64,000 nt of DNA from Lytechinus variegatus (Eukaryota; Echinodermata; Echinoidea; Temnopleuroida; Toxopneustidae): contig NC_054741.1 in NCBI RefSeq assembly GCF_018143015.1, positions 12,957,736-13,021,735 of the forward strand, given 5' to 3'. Positions 1-12,001 of this stretch are shown here, piece after piece (position 1 is the first letter of the stretch; each line of letters starts with the position of its first letter). A model generated the notes under the pieces. The model saw nothing but the letters and a program-made list of their open reading frames with translations, ran no database searches and had not been told where the DNA came from. A program made the position numbers and the translations under genes.

Positions 1-1295
1 TAGCTTTGTGCTTTTTTTCTTTTTATTCTTTATTTTTTTTCTCAAAAGAGAAACTCCTTCACTCTTCTTGCTCTAAATACATATATGAATTTTGCTTCCG
101 TGCTGCGCGCGGTTAAATGACAATATTGAAGTTCTCCATTGTTCCCCCCCTTTTCTCCTGTTTTTCCACCTCAGCTATGTGCTTCTTGCCAGTTAAAGTT
201 AAAATTGTATACATTAGGGCATGAATTTGAGTAAAGTTAGGCCGAAGTAAATATATGAAGTTATCTTTTTTTCAATTGATCGCGCAACTTCTGGTCTGGT
301 CGGCTCCGAGCGGGTAAAATCTTTATATCAGTTTCTGCCGCCACCTCCATAAAGTCAGCTTCTCCCGCTTTTCAGCTCATTACTATAAACAACCATAATT
401 TGGGGGCAAACAGGTTCCTAATTTAAAGAGGAAGGTATGGAATTCGTGTCGTATTAGATAAAACAGTACAATATTTTTTTTCATCAAATTGTATTAAACT
501 TCATGTCATTTCCCTGTATACATTCATCTCCTGTCCTGTTTTGCGCCCTCAGTTTGAAATTTTGAATGACAATTAAGTTTCTTTATATTCAAAATGAAGT
601 GCTTCAGGATAAGTAAAAAAAAAAATAGTCATCCTTTATTATATAGATAGATAATTTCAATAAATCACAGAAGTTTCAACTTTATGAGCACTATTTTCCT
701 TGTAATGAAGTTCAATAATCTCAAGAAATCAATTGAATTAGAGAAGATTGGGTATTAGAGATATCTACATTTGATGAAACGTCCGCCCTTTGAAATTTCA
801 GAGTTTCATTGCTCTGCGCGGGGAGGAATATCTTCCTCTACCAATCTTCTCCTGTTTTGCGAATTAAAAATATGCACTGATGCTAAATTGTAATCAAATC
901 TGATCTTTCCAAACAAATTTTCAATATATCTTTGAGAATACCCTTTTCTCGGGACCCTTTTTTATGGCAAGAAAAATTGATAAAACACTTTAGCTTCCGC
1001 GCTTCGCGCGGAGTTATTATCATTTTAATTTCCTCCATGATTGTATACCTCTTTTGTGCGTTCACAATCACTATTGAAAACAAGGTTCAAGATCGCAATA
1101 TAGTCGACCGAATTGGAGGTACTAGAGACAAGAGAAACCGCTCCTTTTCATTTTAATTTATGAAACACTAAAAGCTTCGCGCGGGAGGGGGAAACTCCCC
1201 CTCCCTGCACCCACCCCCTAGGGAGCGCGCTCTGTAAGTGTTGGCACGCTTCGCGTGCATTTACCGCCCCCTCCAAAATGAAATCCTGGCTACGC
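1..1295. repeat. Truncated GC-box repeat element (CAGTGGCGTAG-type terminus at right)
   Basis: An AT-rich stretch is punctuated by spaced GC-rich boxes of the form GCTTCCGCGCTTCGCGCGG (near 95-118, 815-823, 988-1010, 1172-1182 and 1247-1253), several followed by a variable poly-C or GGGGGAAACTCCCCC stretch. It ends in CCTGGCTACGC, which resembles the reverse complement of the CAGTGGCGTAGCCAGG ends I know from abundant foldback-type elements in marine invertebrates. The left end lies outside the window. No open frame here looks like a real protein. The boxes are related in style to the tandem boxes inside the element at 22686-25698. Family membership is inference; the box spacing is seen directly. 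Confidence 0.55.
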
Positions 1296-1578
1296 GGTTG
1301 TCCTTGAAGACACAAATGAAATCACAACATAAGTCAGTTTCCACAAACTTGTTTATTTCACATATACTGATTGCCAATTTACAGCCACATACATATTTTT
1401 CACAATCAACACACAGTACTTAATAATTTTCATATGATACATATAAACAAGTCATTTGCATTTTTAATTATTATCTCTGCATAAACTCAACCACACCTTA
1501 CAATCCATCTGGCAACTATGTGAGGTGTGACATCATAGTTCATCCTCTGAGTCACAGATATTTATTCGACTACATTTC

Positions 1579-1690
1579 ATTGGCAGACCATGACCCGGAG
1601 GATACAAAGCATTGGAGGGGCACTGTAATGTTTGTGAACAATGCTGTGCCCCTCCAATGCTTTGTCTACTCCGGGTCACGGTCCGCCACT
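1579..1690. repeat. Palindromic foldback element, ~110 bp
   Basis: The left arm (GACCATGACCCGGAGGATAC onward) is the near-exact reverse complement of the right arm (CTACTCCGGGTCACGGTCC), with the word AAAGCATTGGAGGGGCA repeated in inverted form around a short centre. A closely related palindrome lies at 23042-23167 with the same CCGGGTCACGGTCCGC terminus, so this is a dispersed family rather than a local hairpin. It carries no coding capacity and is probably a non-autonomous DNA element. Confidence 0.7.
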
Positions 1691-1699
1691 GTCTACATT

Positions 1700-3408
1700 G
1701 AAAGCACAGGTCAAATTTATAAATATATGATCATAAATTCATAAATATATCAGATTTTCAATACAGGCATTTCCTTTCCATTTTCGCTTCATCAGTCTGA
1801 GTTGTTACTAAAAGTATTTTCAAGCAACTTCATTTATGGACACCATTTCAAATACATTATGGAATGACAAGATGCATGATCATGACACACACTTTGTGTA
1901 GGTCACACTGGGTTCTATATTCCCTGAAATGAACGACCCTAGAAACAGTCTGCACTGTATGTTTTTCACATACAAATCTTCACTCTCAAATTTTGTGGAG
2001 AATTTTTTTCTTTTTCCTCAAATGGGTAATTTAGGCAACCAGGCCCTAATCAGATTAGATAGATATTTAAAAATGCACATTTTCCAAATATATTTTGGTT
2101 CTAGAAGATGACAACATCAACAACTGATTTTTCAAACTTGACTAAAACATTTTCAATGCCAACAGCGGTCTCTGCAATCACCCTTTCAGAAGTATTTCCC
2201 TCATTTAAAGGTAAATGCTAGTTTTGGTAACGATATCAAAATGAGTTCGTACAGAATCCAATGAAATGACCACTAAGTGTCTGTTTGTATAAATAAAACG
2301 CATGTGCCAAAGGATTCTGGAAGAAATCGTGTAATTGCTGAGAAATCAGCAAATAAGCAAGGGATTCGGGTAGGGCGTCGGGCCCGACGCCCTAAGCAAT
2401 AATTATACATTGTCCCACGTGCGCTTATCTGTGTTGGGGATTTTTGGTGTGAACATTTTTCAGCGTAGATTTCAAGATTTCACAAAGTCCAGTTAATGTA
2501 ACTGTACCAGATCTAGATCCTCGATGATATACTGGCAATTAAGCCTTGTTTTACAGACTTTCTCATGAAATCAGTGTTAACTGCAACTACTGGAATTTCT
2601 CTTTAATGCTTCCATTGCTGTGGACAGGGCAACATCAGCAGGAATTGTGGACTTCCTGTTGCTGTGAAGACAGTAAGAAGTTGATCCATTTCATCCTTGG
2701 AAATTTGGGAAACAGGAGAGGGCAACTTGCAAGCGGGAACTCAAAAGCCTCAAAGTAGGAACCTATAATGACTACCCAGAAGAGGTTAGTGGGAGATGTA
2801 GGGAGAGATACAAGGAGACCCATTGAAAGGCAAACGAGCCCCTCCCCCTTGAACACTGTGCAGAACCAGTTTGTAGGAAGGTTTGGCCAAAGGAGACAGT
2901 TTAATTCTGAAGAACTTACGGAAGCGGATTCTTGACAAGGATTATCGCGATTAAAATTTGAAACTTCAACTGACAGGTTTGAGAAATTATATTACCCAAG
3001 AGAGATGAAGGAACATCTCTGTACTGATCAGCGACAAGCTCCCCAGATGATGTGCATGCTCCGGTTATTTAGTTTGATTTGTGTGTGGAGCTGAAATTTT
3101 ATGTTGATTTTTGTTAATGCTCGCAAGAATCAGGCAAAAAAAAACACTTGGTCAGTCTTCAAGCAAATCACATTGTCTCAACCTTCTACCACTTGGATGT
3201 TTAGAAGTGGATTTTGAAAATTAATGTGTGATCCGTTAATTTCTGTGTGAAAGTTTTCACTGGAAGTCAGGCTCTGTATCACCACAACAGAACCCGTACC
3301 AGCTCACTACGGTCTGTCAATGGAGAATGATAAATGTCAGCAGTGATAGAATTCTCCAGAACAGGTTATTTCTGCCGACTCCATGTAGCAAAATGCTCAA
3401 AGTTCTGG
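1700..3408. other. WWOX 3' flank, no gene recognised
   Basis: This stretch follows the WWOX stop codon on the minus strand and probably contains its 3' UTR. I see no exon with a conserved reading frame. One feature stands out: a perfect 24-bp palindrome at 2371-2394 (TAGGGCGTCGGG and its complement), the only strongly GC-rich patch here. I could not choose a polyadenylation site with confidence. Confidence 0.5.
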
Positions 3409-6400
3409 TTATAAGGTGCTTTTAGAGAGAGCGTCTTTGATAACATTCTCTGTCTTCTCCCAGAGAGCTATTGCAAGTTCTTTATTCTGGGCTTCTTCTG
3501 AAGGCATGCAGGCACAGCAGTGATTGAAGTACATTCCTCCAACACCTTCTAGCTCCCTGGCCGTAGCACAGAACATAGATGTAGCTGCTCCTTGTTGCTG
3601 TAAAACAAGACAGAATAACAGAAAGTTTAATCAATGGGCTACTCATAGCTGCCAAGTAGTACGGATTTTCAGTATTTAGTACTGAAAAATGAGAAGAATA
3701 CTGATGGTTTCATGCAAAATACTGATTTCTCAAGTTCCATTTTTTTGTGTTGACCTCTTGTATTTCTTTGAAAATACTGATTTCCTCACCAAAATACTGA
3801 TTTTCAGCTTTAAAAATACTGAAATGTTCTTGTTCAGGTTGGCAGCTCTGTTATGTGACTTCAATAAGCTTTGTACACACTGCTCAGGTGGGTGTTCTTC
3901 GTAAGTTACAAGCGACTTTATGAATGACTGTGATCCTTTCTTGTGGTAAATGATTCACACCAGACTTTAACGGGTGTTAATTTAATTCAGAAGAAAGGAT
4001 CAGTCGTTCGTAAAGTTGCTTGTGACTTATGAACAGCTAAAACACCAGGGGGCTGTTTCATTATGCTGATTGTCAGTTAAGAGCGACTTTAAGAACAACT
4101 GGTGAACCGTTCTTATGCACTAAACCATCGCCAATGGTGTATACCATTTACCAAAAGAAAGGATCACCAGTCATTCTTAAAGTCGCTCTTAACTTAAGAA
4201 CAGCTATGAAACACCCACCATGTATATGCTACAGGAACACTGGCGAAGACCACAAAAGCTATTACATTATTACCAACAACATACTATCAGACAATTTGGA
4301 GTTTTTATTGGTATGACGGTGACATAAAATAAACTAATCTGATAAGGGCTCAACACCGAAATCAGACATTTACATGGACCTGATAAAAGTTGCGGTTAAT
4401 ACTCACAACTGATTTGGTGAAAGGCCTGACCATCATAAACAATATCCTATATGGCCACCAGTTTTGGCTGATCCCCGTGTAAATCATATTGCCAGGGTGG
4501 ACTGCATTGCATATCACATCATGTGGGGACAGCCTTCTATTGAGTTCATTGCTGTGGAGAATGTTGCAGAGTTTGGTACGACCATAGGCGAGGACGGGCC
4601 AGAACTTTTCCTTTGGCATGGCTACCTCACTAAGGTCCAACTTGTTGGAATAGAAGTTTATAAACCTGCATTGATGAGAGGGATAAAAGATTTAGGCCTG
4701 GAACTAATAGCAAACTTGTGGTATACCACTAAGAACTAAATATGGAATGCATTCAAATTTAAAGTGTTTCTATTGTGGAATATTTTAAGGATAAAATTGA
4801 GATTGACAGATCAGTGACTTAGGATGACAAGACAGAAATATTTTGAGTTTTCTATCAAAGGTAGGGCTGAGTCTTGTATGAAATTCCTTTTTGCTGGACT
4901 TAATGGCATTTAACCTGTTATAATCTAGTATTCTGATATGTGGGGAACTCATTAAAATAAAAATATTATCAATAAATTATTGATTCTTGTCCTTCCAACA
5001 AAAAGTATTGAACAAAGTTGATTTCCAAACTATAAATAAATTTCCACTTCCTCACTTTCCTGTCGAAAAATCATCAGTGTCTATGACGTTTCCTGCAAGG
5101 AGGCTGATGTATGCAATCTTTGAAGCTGCAGTGGCTTTGCAATCTCATACAGACAAGTACATTGTGTACATGTCACATTGAAATGCATTAAAATTGTTTG
5201 TGCTTGCTGCAGCAAAAAGAGCATTTAACGACCAACACTACCTAGGGAGACATCAAATACAGCAACAAACGCATAAAAAAAGAAATATGACATGCCAATC
5301 TCATTTCCAAAGTTAATTTAATAAGCACAGAATTCATAGATAAAAGGGGTCACTATCAACTATTAAATCGATACAAGAATTCAAGAATGCAGTAAAAGGT
5401 TGCAAGAAACAAGGCCTTGGAGAGTGTTTCATCAACTTTCCTTGGATTTTGATTGGCTGAGAAGCTCAGTTCCTATGGATAAATTGTCTGACAAGTCCTT
5501 TCATGAAACACTCCCCTTGTCTATTGAGTATTTGCTTCACCTGTGAGACTCGGATGAAACTATCACGATCCTAGCAGGTGCAGATTTCTTCAATGTCTCG
5601 GTCAGTAGGTTGACCAGGTGAAAATGTCCAACATGGTTGACCTGAAAGGTCATCTCGATCCCATCCTCGGTCAATTCCCATGGTGCACCAAAAATACCTG
5701 CATTGCAGACCAGCATATGGAGGGGCCTGATGAAAGATTATTAAAAATGATGAGCAAACAATTTTATTTATCTTTTAGGTAAAAAGCAGAAATAATCAAA
5801 CATTTATACTTTTGGCTGAATTTTTTTTCGACAGATAAAGGTTGAGGCATTTGATACGTCATACTCCATTATGATTCATGGAAATAATCATAACAATGCA
5901 TGAACAGTTAACGAAGGAAAATCAGAGAGCTATCAGAAAACAAATATCAATCAGGGATCAATAGTACAGAGTAATTAGTATTCTTGAACATTGAACCCTT
6001 GATATAGTACATATCATCTACATGTATCATATAATGGTCAATTTTATGCTGCTATCTTTTTAATTAGCCTTGTGTATAAAATTGCCCAAGAAGGCATAAC
6101 TTTCCTAACCTTTCCATAAGCATTTATGATTTGCTTAGGGAATTTCCTTTATTGCTATTCCATTTTCTTTATCTATACTACTTTTGCATTCTTATATTTT
6201 TTCTTCATACTTTGGCATCTCACATGTACATTTACACTTACAATGCAATTCAACCTAGTTCATGTAATGTTGTTTGAGAAATACAAGTAAAACAGACAGG
6301 TGAATGTTTGACAGAAATCAGATAAGTCATAAGAAATTTATGGCTATTTTAACATTGAGATCCCTAAGATTATGTAAATTTCAAAATGGCAAGTGGGTAA

Positions 6401-9400
6401 GTTGATTATGACAAGTGGTAGAGACAACTTTCCCAGAGGCCATGTAATTAACTATTCCCACATTCCCCACTGTTTTGTCCATGATCAAATTGTGAGAACT
6501 GGAAATGGTCACTTGAAGGATTCAAGAGAAAGACATGGCTTTGATTTGACAAAGTGCCTACTAGGTAACATGTGTTAAGATGGAAGAAACACGGTTTGGA
6601 ATCGAGGTTTGTTTTCTTACCAATCACGCAGCATGTAGTTCTGGGCAAACTGTTCAATGCTCCGAAGTGATGCCAGATCCAGCTGCATCACAATAACTTT
6701 GGCCTGGTCTAACCTCTTCTTGATTTTAGACGCGGCATCATTCCCCTTCTTCAGGTTCCGGCATGCAAGGACAACATGAACACCATGCAATGCCATTGAC
6801 AGAGCAGTTTCAAATCCTGAAAAAGGGGAGATATTTCAATAAAAAAACTGAAAAATTTCAACACTTTGCTGCAGTAATGCCAAGAGTCAAGAGGTGGGGG
6901 AGGGGGGTTGGCTTTAATTTGTCATCTGACAAATGACTTCATCACTTGACAACTTGTATTTGGTTTTGATTAGTTGAGAACCCCTATTTCCAACTGTCCC
7001 ATAATAAAAACTTGGCAGTGCTGACTAGTTTCATGAAACAATTCCCTGAAGTGGGGGGGGGGTGTAGTCACATATCATTATTTTGAATTGCCAGGCCTAT
7101 ACAGTCTGCTACGCTTAACTAAAAAATAATATTTAGATTATATCAGTTTGTATTTATTTGGTTTACCAGCAGTGTGATCTACTTCCCAGATAGTCTTATA
7201 CCACATGGGCTAGACCCATTTGGTCTACTTCTCGCTCAGTCTAATTGTCATTTAGTCTAATGCACAGACGGTCTAACATCATCTCTGTCTACAAAGTATT
7301 TGCACTTTGCCAAATACAGATTTGATTTTATATAATATAAAGTTTATCTATTATAATATAGACTATTGCATGGGCATTAGACCGTGTGGATACTAGGATT
7401 AGATGAAATTGGTATAGCCCACTGGAAATGAGACCAAACAATAAATGGGCTACATGGCAATTAGACCAAATGGTTAGTAAATAAATTGGTTGTAGATGAA
7501 TAAGAATTAGACTAAGTGGGATGAAAGCAAACAGAGAGTAGACAAAATAGGTATAGACCAAGACCAATTTACCTACCTATGCCCGAGTTAGCTCCAGTAA
7601 TAATAGCATACTGTCCACTGAGATCTCTCCCTTGTAATACATGCAAAGCCGTGCTGAATGCATCAAACCGCTGGGCTAGCTTTGTCGGATCTGGGCTCTC
7701 TTCCATGGCGAAGGCAAGGCGGGGATCTGTGTATGTTGTTCTCTTGTTCAAATGGCTAAAGAAAACAAACATACATGTTTTATTATTCTCTAATTGCCCA
7801 TGAGAAATGAAGACAAATACATTTTAATGGATCTTCCTTCAAGTATCCCACAGCAATTAGCACTGTCCATATGCCACATGTTACTGATATGTACAAGTAT
7901 TTTCCAACATAGGTCCCTCAGAAAAATGCAATAGTGCAGTATTCTAGCCTATAAGGGCATAGTTTAGACATTAAGATGTAATCTTCATGACAAATAAGTG
8001 ACATCTACCAAAAGTGGAACATCAATCATCTGCATCATAAACGAAATTATTGTACACATAAAGTGGAAGCAAACTAAGCTCCAAATTCTGCTGTAATGGC
8101 AAATATATGAAGAGGATATGAGCTTGCTTTATACTACAAAATTATGGTAATATATCTGCAAAATAGTCATGAAATAGGCATTGAAAAAGGAGAAAAATAC
8201 AGGCATTCACTGATCCCGTTCACATGTGCCATCAAAATTCAATTTGCAGTCTACGGATAGCAAATGTTTCTGAACAAGATAAAGGAATCAGGAATGCTGT
8301 ATAGACACAGTCTATAAATATGAACTGATAAGTACTTTTCTTTTAGCTTTAAACTGATTGTTATCAGAAGTTAACCTCTAATTTTTATCAAAAAATCCTT
8401 TGACTTACTCAACAAAAAATTGTCTTCCTTTGTCATCAACTGCCTTAGTCCACCCAAATGGAAGTTCTAAATAAAATGAATAGATGAGAGAGAGATAAAT
8501 TAATACATGAATTATCATTAAAACCAGCCAATGCCCTCATGCCTAACCTGAACATTAGTAATGACAATTTGACGATGAAGGAGAGAAAAAGCAAGAACTC
8601 AAGGAAGAGATAGGTAGAGAAATAAAATAACATGATGATAGTATCCAATGTCTATGTGCCATATCATGACATCACATGACCATTATACGAGAGAAAGGGA
8701 GATGGAATGAGATGATTGTACTCAGTCGATAGATCCATACAAGACCTTGATATCAATGTTGGGCCACAAGATCATGAGACAATGATTTCTGAAAATGAGA
8801 CCATTTTGAAAATGATCCTAAAAATAAATGGGTTTAAGTATCATATTAAATTCATTGAGGCAGTACAATTGGGGCTTCCAATCCATTATTTTCTTTAATT
8901 GTTCTAGTCTTTAAATAGAATAAATGGGAAAACAAGAGAGTCAAATTTAATAACAAAATAAAATACATTATAATATACAGTAAATCTTTACCTCCAGTGA
9001 TCCGTTTCCTTTTCCCAGTGCGAGGATGATTCCAACTTGTTGTCTGATCTTGATGGCTTTAAAAACAAAAGGGAATAAAACTTGATAATTTGACCCTCTA
9101 TACTATCAAAGATTTTCAAAAAGCAAATGTACAATAATTTTACCATATTGACAATTTCCGTTTCGCATTTAAACATGTCGATCTTAACTTTTTATCTTAA
9201 TTTTGAATTGGAGGAAACAATTCTTGTTCATTTCATATGTCAATATTTTTGTAATAAAGAAAATCAAAATAAAAGTCAATAAAAATGAACAAAAAACTTA
9301 GACACGAATGATATCCACTGTTACAATGAACATGATTTTGTGTTTTCTGGAAGCTAGCACTAGCAGTGCGCTGATCTGAGGCCAGCCTGAGCTGAGCTGC

Positions 9401-12001
9401 TGCACATCTAGACCAAAAGCTTCGGTCTCTGTTATTTTGGTTGTTCAGCTGAACTCCGTTGGATTCACTCACAAAATACAGAGACCGAATTTCTAGCACA
9501 ATCTGTATACAGGGGACTCAATGGCCATATGTTTATGTACTAAGTTCGGATAAAACAGGGAAGTGAAGGTGCGCGACAGCCAAGGTAAGTCACTGTTTTG
9601 GGCCCTTTTAACTTGATTTTTTCCCGTTTTGGGGCAATTAATGCCAAGACAAGAGGAAATATTAATTTGCATTTTGGTCGCATTATAAAGTTTGATTCAT
9701 TTAAAGACAAATATTGAAGAGCCCCGATGGGGGATTTTGCATTGGAAGTCCCCTATTGGTGGCTGCACGATAGCGAGCCGTCTGTGTACGAGAAGAAATT
9801 AAAATTTTTTTAAGAAAAAACTCCTCGAAACAGACGGCTGCCAGCTGTCTACGTTGTCACAAATGTCACACATTCATATCGTTGCACACAAGACATACCA
9901 TCCAAAATGTACCATTGCACGGTTTTAGGTGATGTCACAATGCGATTTCATTAAATAAGGTGACAATGCGCGCTGGCTAAATGCGCAATGCAAGATCATG
10001 TGCGCTTGTGGGCCCAGCTTGTGGGATTTTGCTTTTCACTTTCAATATTTTTGCTCCCTTTTCATAGATTACTGGAGGGAAAAACTCTTGTTTTTCCATA
10101 TTTTCGCTAGATTCCGAGGCGTTGTATAGTCACGTATTGTATTACCGGACACTGTCCTATTTCCGGACGCGCATATTACTGCGTACGAAATCAATTTCGT
10201 ACCGTTAGACTTCCCCAGTTCAATTTCACAGATCAATTCAAGGAACAAGATTGCAAAAGCAAGGCGAAAAAATCCTACTTTTACCTTATTTTTCTCTAAA
10301 CTGACAGAAAATGCTTAAAATATCATTTAATAACATAGTTTTGCATTAAGAATTGATCCCAATTGATCTATTTGCTGATGGAAATACGGTACGGACATGA
10401 TTTCCGGGCCTGATTTGCCGAATTTCAATCTTGTCCGCTCCATCGATCAAATCGTCGACGGCGGCTAGTTCTCAAGGTACCCGGCGCGGCACCCCGGCCG
10501 TGCGCGAGGTTTACCGTGATAGAGAGCCGTCGACGATCGACAGCGCATCGATAGAACTTGATGACTGAGGGTCATGGTATGAATGAGCATTGATACTTGA
10601 AAGTGCCATATCGAACGCGCAATTAAAACAAAAAATGAAATTAGTTAGCAAAAAGACATCGATTACAAAGATCTGCTCAGAATTGGTATAAGAAAGCAAA
10701 CAAAAACTTAGAACTTACTCCTGATATATCATATCATGAAAAAATCACACCAATTCTTTGTTTACATCTCTAAAATCAAGAATATTTTTACCCGTCCGAC
10801 ACGCGTCCGGAATTATGACGTAATTTGTCACGCACGAAAATAATTGTTTTTCGTGGAGGGGAATGCGGCAAGTGCGGTGCAAAGAAAACGATTGGAAAAT
10901 ATCAAATAATTTCATCATATTCATAATTTTCAGAATATTTGGAATAGCATGTGATAATTTTTCTTAATTGTATTTCCTCTAGTTGTCATTATTAAAGCAC
11001 TGAAATAAAGGTGTCCGGCATTACCGCCATTAGGATACACTGCCATACAACGAATATCGAATATTCTTATTCGTGCAGTGGTGCGAGATTTCGCATTCGG
11101 TGAAAAAAAGAAACGCTCTATTCAACTCGGCTAATGCCTAGTTGAATAGAGCATCTTTCTTTCACCTCATGCGAAATCTCGCACCACTGCACGAATAAGA
11201 ATATTCGCTATTATAGGAATAACGCATTCCGCGGAGTTGTTTAGCGAATATGCAGTGCACGAGAGGTTTCTTCTGAGCATGCGCACTCCACACGAGCCGA
11301 AGGCGAGTGTGGAGTGTGCATGCGAAGAAGAAACCTCGAGTGCACTGCATATCGCTGAAAAACGACGGGTAAAATGCGTTATTCCTTTTATAAGATGGCT
11401 AAGTAATTTCGATCGCAATTTTAAGCACCTTATATGAGAAAGAAATAATGAAATAGATCTAAATCAAATATCAAAAATTTTGAAATTGCACTTACCGTGG
11501 GTTAGACAATTTGGGTGCGCGAAATTTGCACGGGCGTGCAGGGATAGACACTTTTCGCGAATGATCACGTGGTACGCTTTGACCAATCAGCAAGCTGCAA
11601 ATTACTTAGCCATCTTATAATTGTGTTTTACTGCACATCCTGCATCCACCGTACGTGCCGTACCACTGCACTCGCTGGCCACTTACAGATACAGTACCGT
11701 ACGGATCGGAGGAGACAAACGGTCCCCACCCAGGCCTTGCCGGTACGGTCTGCCCTGGGCCTGGCCTTGCCCTTGGTCGACGCTGAACTGCTGTGGGCTG
11801 GAGGGCCGACATCCGATGTGGGTTATTTATTACAAAAAAGCCCAGAAATCACAACATAGTGAAAATGTAAATAACACTGGAAGACCAGCCTGGAACATAC
11901 TTAGCATAATATACTCGACCATCCCCTGTACTCCTCTCTTCCCAGCCAGCAGGCAGTTCTTCGTCGCTGTCCGTGTCGATGAGGGTGCTTGGGGCTGCCA
12001 T
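3409..12001 (-). CDS. WWOX: WW domain-containing oxidoreductase, complete, 8 coding exons, 410 aa
   Basis: Coding exons in transcript order are 11901-12001, 8992-9056, 8409-8466, 7577-7755, 6621-6816, 5541-5726, 4407-4665 and 3409-3597. All have GT-AG borders and compatible phases, totalling 1233 nt. WW1 has Trp20 and Trp42 (TSWNHP); the basic GKRKR motif follows at 48-52; WW2 has Trp61 but Tyr83 where a second Trp is usual, as in human WWOX. The short-chain dehydrogenase domain shows TGANSGIG (128-135), CNAG (207-210), Asn230, Ser258 in VSSES and the YGRTK active-site pair Tyr289/Lys293. Length is close to the human 414. In mammals WWOX is a tumour suppressor and adaptor that binds PPxY proteins through WW1 and has a steroid/retinoid-type SDR fold. 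The start is the first ATG of the exon encoding the conserved [15 protein letters not shown] segment. Human uses nine exons; the 196-nt exon here probably corresponds to two human exons (from memory). Confidence 0.97.
3888..4219. repeat. Two adjacent MITE copies (TGTTTCAT/ATGAAACA ends) in WWOX intron
   Basis: The two units, about 3888-4048 and 4045-4219, share the words AAGCGACTTTA or GAGCGACTTTA in the left arm and the inverted forms TAAAGTCGCTCTTAA or TAAAGTTGCTTGTGA in the right arm. Each has AGAAAGGATCA in the middle. The second unit ends GGGCTGTTTCAT and ATGAAACACCC. A third relative sits in CEP89 at 43410-43572. Both units lie in the last WWOX intron. No coding capacity. Confidence 0.65.
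5419..5517. repeat. Short MITE, GTTTCAT ends, in WWOX intron
   Basis: An approximately 99-bp unit begins AGAGTGTTTCATCAAC and ends TTTCATGAAACACTCCCC. Inside are the words TTGATTGGCTGAGAAGC and TGTCTGACAAGTC. The same words occur in opposite order and strand at 15752-15912, so they are copies of one family. It lies beside the splice donor of WWOX exon 6 (exon ends at 5541). Confidence 0.65.
6895..7060. repeat. Decayed copy of the GTTTCAT-type MITE
   Basis: It carries CATCTGACAAATGAC, a TGATTAGTTGAGAACC word and TTTCATGAAACAATTCCCT, matching the family seen at 5419-5517 and 15752-15912 but with more changes. It lies in the WWOX intron between exons 4 and 5. Boundaries are approximate. Confidence 0.45.
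7185..7566. repeat. Foldback element built of TTTGGTCTA words, in WWOX intron 4
   Basis: The left half (7185-7310) repeats TTTGGTCTA, CAGTCTAATTG and TTTAGTCTAATGC. The right half (7360-7566) repeats the complementary words TTAGACC, ATTAGACCAAATGG and TATAGACCAAG. The element is therefore an inverted repeat whose arms are each internally repetitive. Its right end stops about 5 bp from the splice donor of WWOX exon 4 (7571-7576). Related copies occur at 39975-40625 and 46715-47090. Confidence 0.7.
10122..11052. mobile_element. Possible ~0.93 kb DNA element with CGTTGTAT ends in WWOX intron 1
   Basis: The left end reads CGTTGTATAGTCACGTATTG and soon ACCGGACACTG. The reverse complement of the right end reads CGTTGTATGGCAGTGTATCC and then GCCGGACACC. 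The matching order of CGTTGTAT and CCGGACAC in both ends suggests terminal inverted repeats of about 50 bp with decay. Inside, 10446-10545 is bordered by the inverted words TCGTCGACGGC and GCCGTCGACGA. No transposase frame is seen, so it would be non-autonomous. I could not identify a target-site duplication. Confidence 0.4.
11058..11207. repeat. Long hairpin 1 in WWOX intron 1 (arms ~70 nt)
   Basis: The left arm starts CGAATATTCTTATTCGTGCA and ends near CTATTCAACTCGGC. The right arm is its near-exact reverse complement, starting GCCTAGTTGAATAGAGC and ending AAGAATATTCG. The loop is only a few bases. It would form a strong stem-loop in WWOX pre-mRNA. A second long hairpin follows within 4 bp. 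Confidence 0.85.
11211..11393. repeat. Long hairpin 2 in WWOX intron 1, immediately after hairpin 1
   Basis: The left arm runs from TTATAGGAATAACGCATTCC through ATATGCAGTGCACGAGAGGT to CACTCCACACGAG. The right arm mirrors it from CGAGTGTGGAGTG through CCTCGAGTGCACTGCATAT to AATGCGTTATTCC. Internal mismatches are few. Its right end overlaps a separate perfect 22-bp inverted repeat linking 11388-11409 with 11599-11620. Confidence 0.8.
11388..11620. repeat. Perfect 22-bp inverted repeat spanning ~230 bp
   Basis: TTATAAGATGGCTAAGTAAT with two further T residues at 11388-11409 is exactly complementary to 11599-11620. The intervening 190 bp is not itself palindromic. Together with the two hairpins upstream, this makes a 560-bp block of nested inverted repeats close to WWOX exon 1 (11901-12001). 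Confidence 0.8.
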
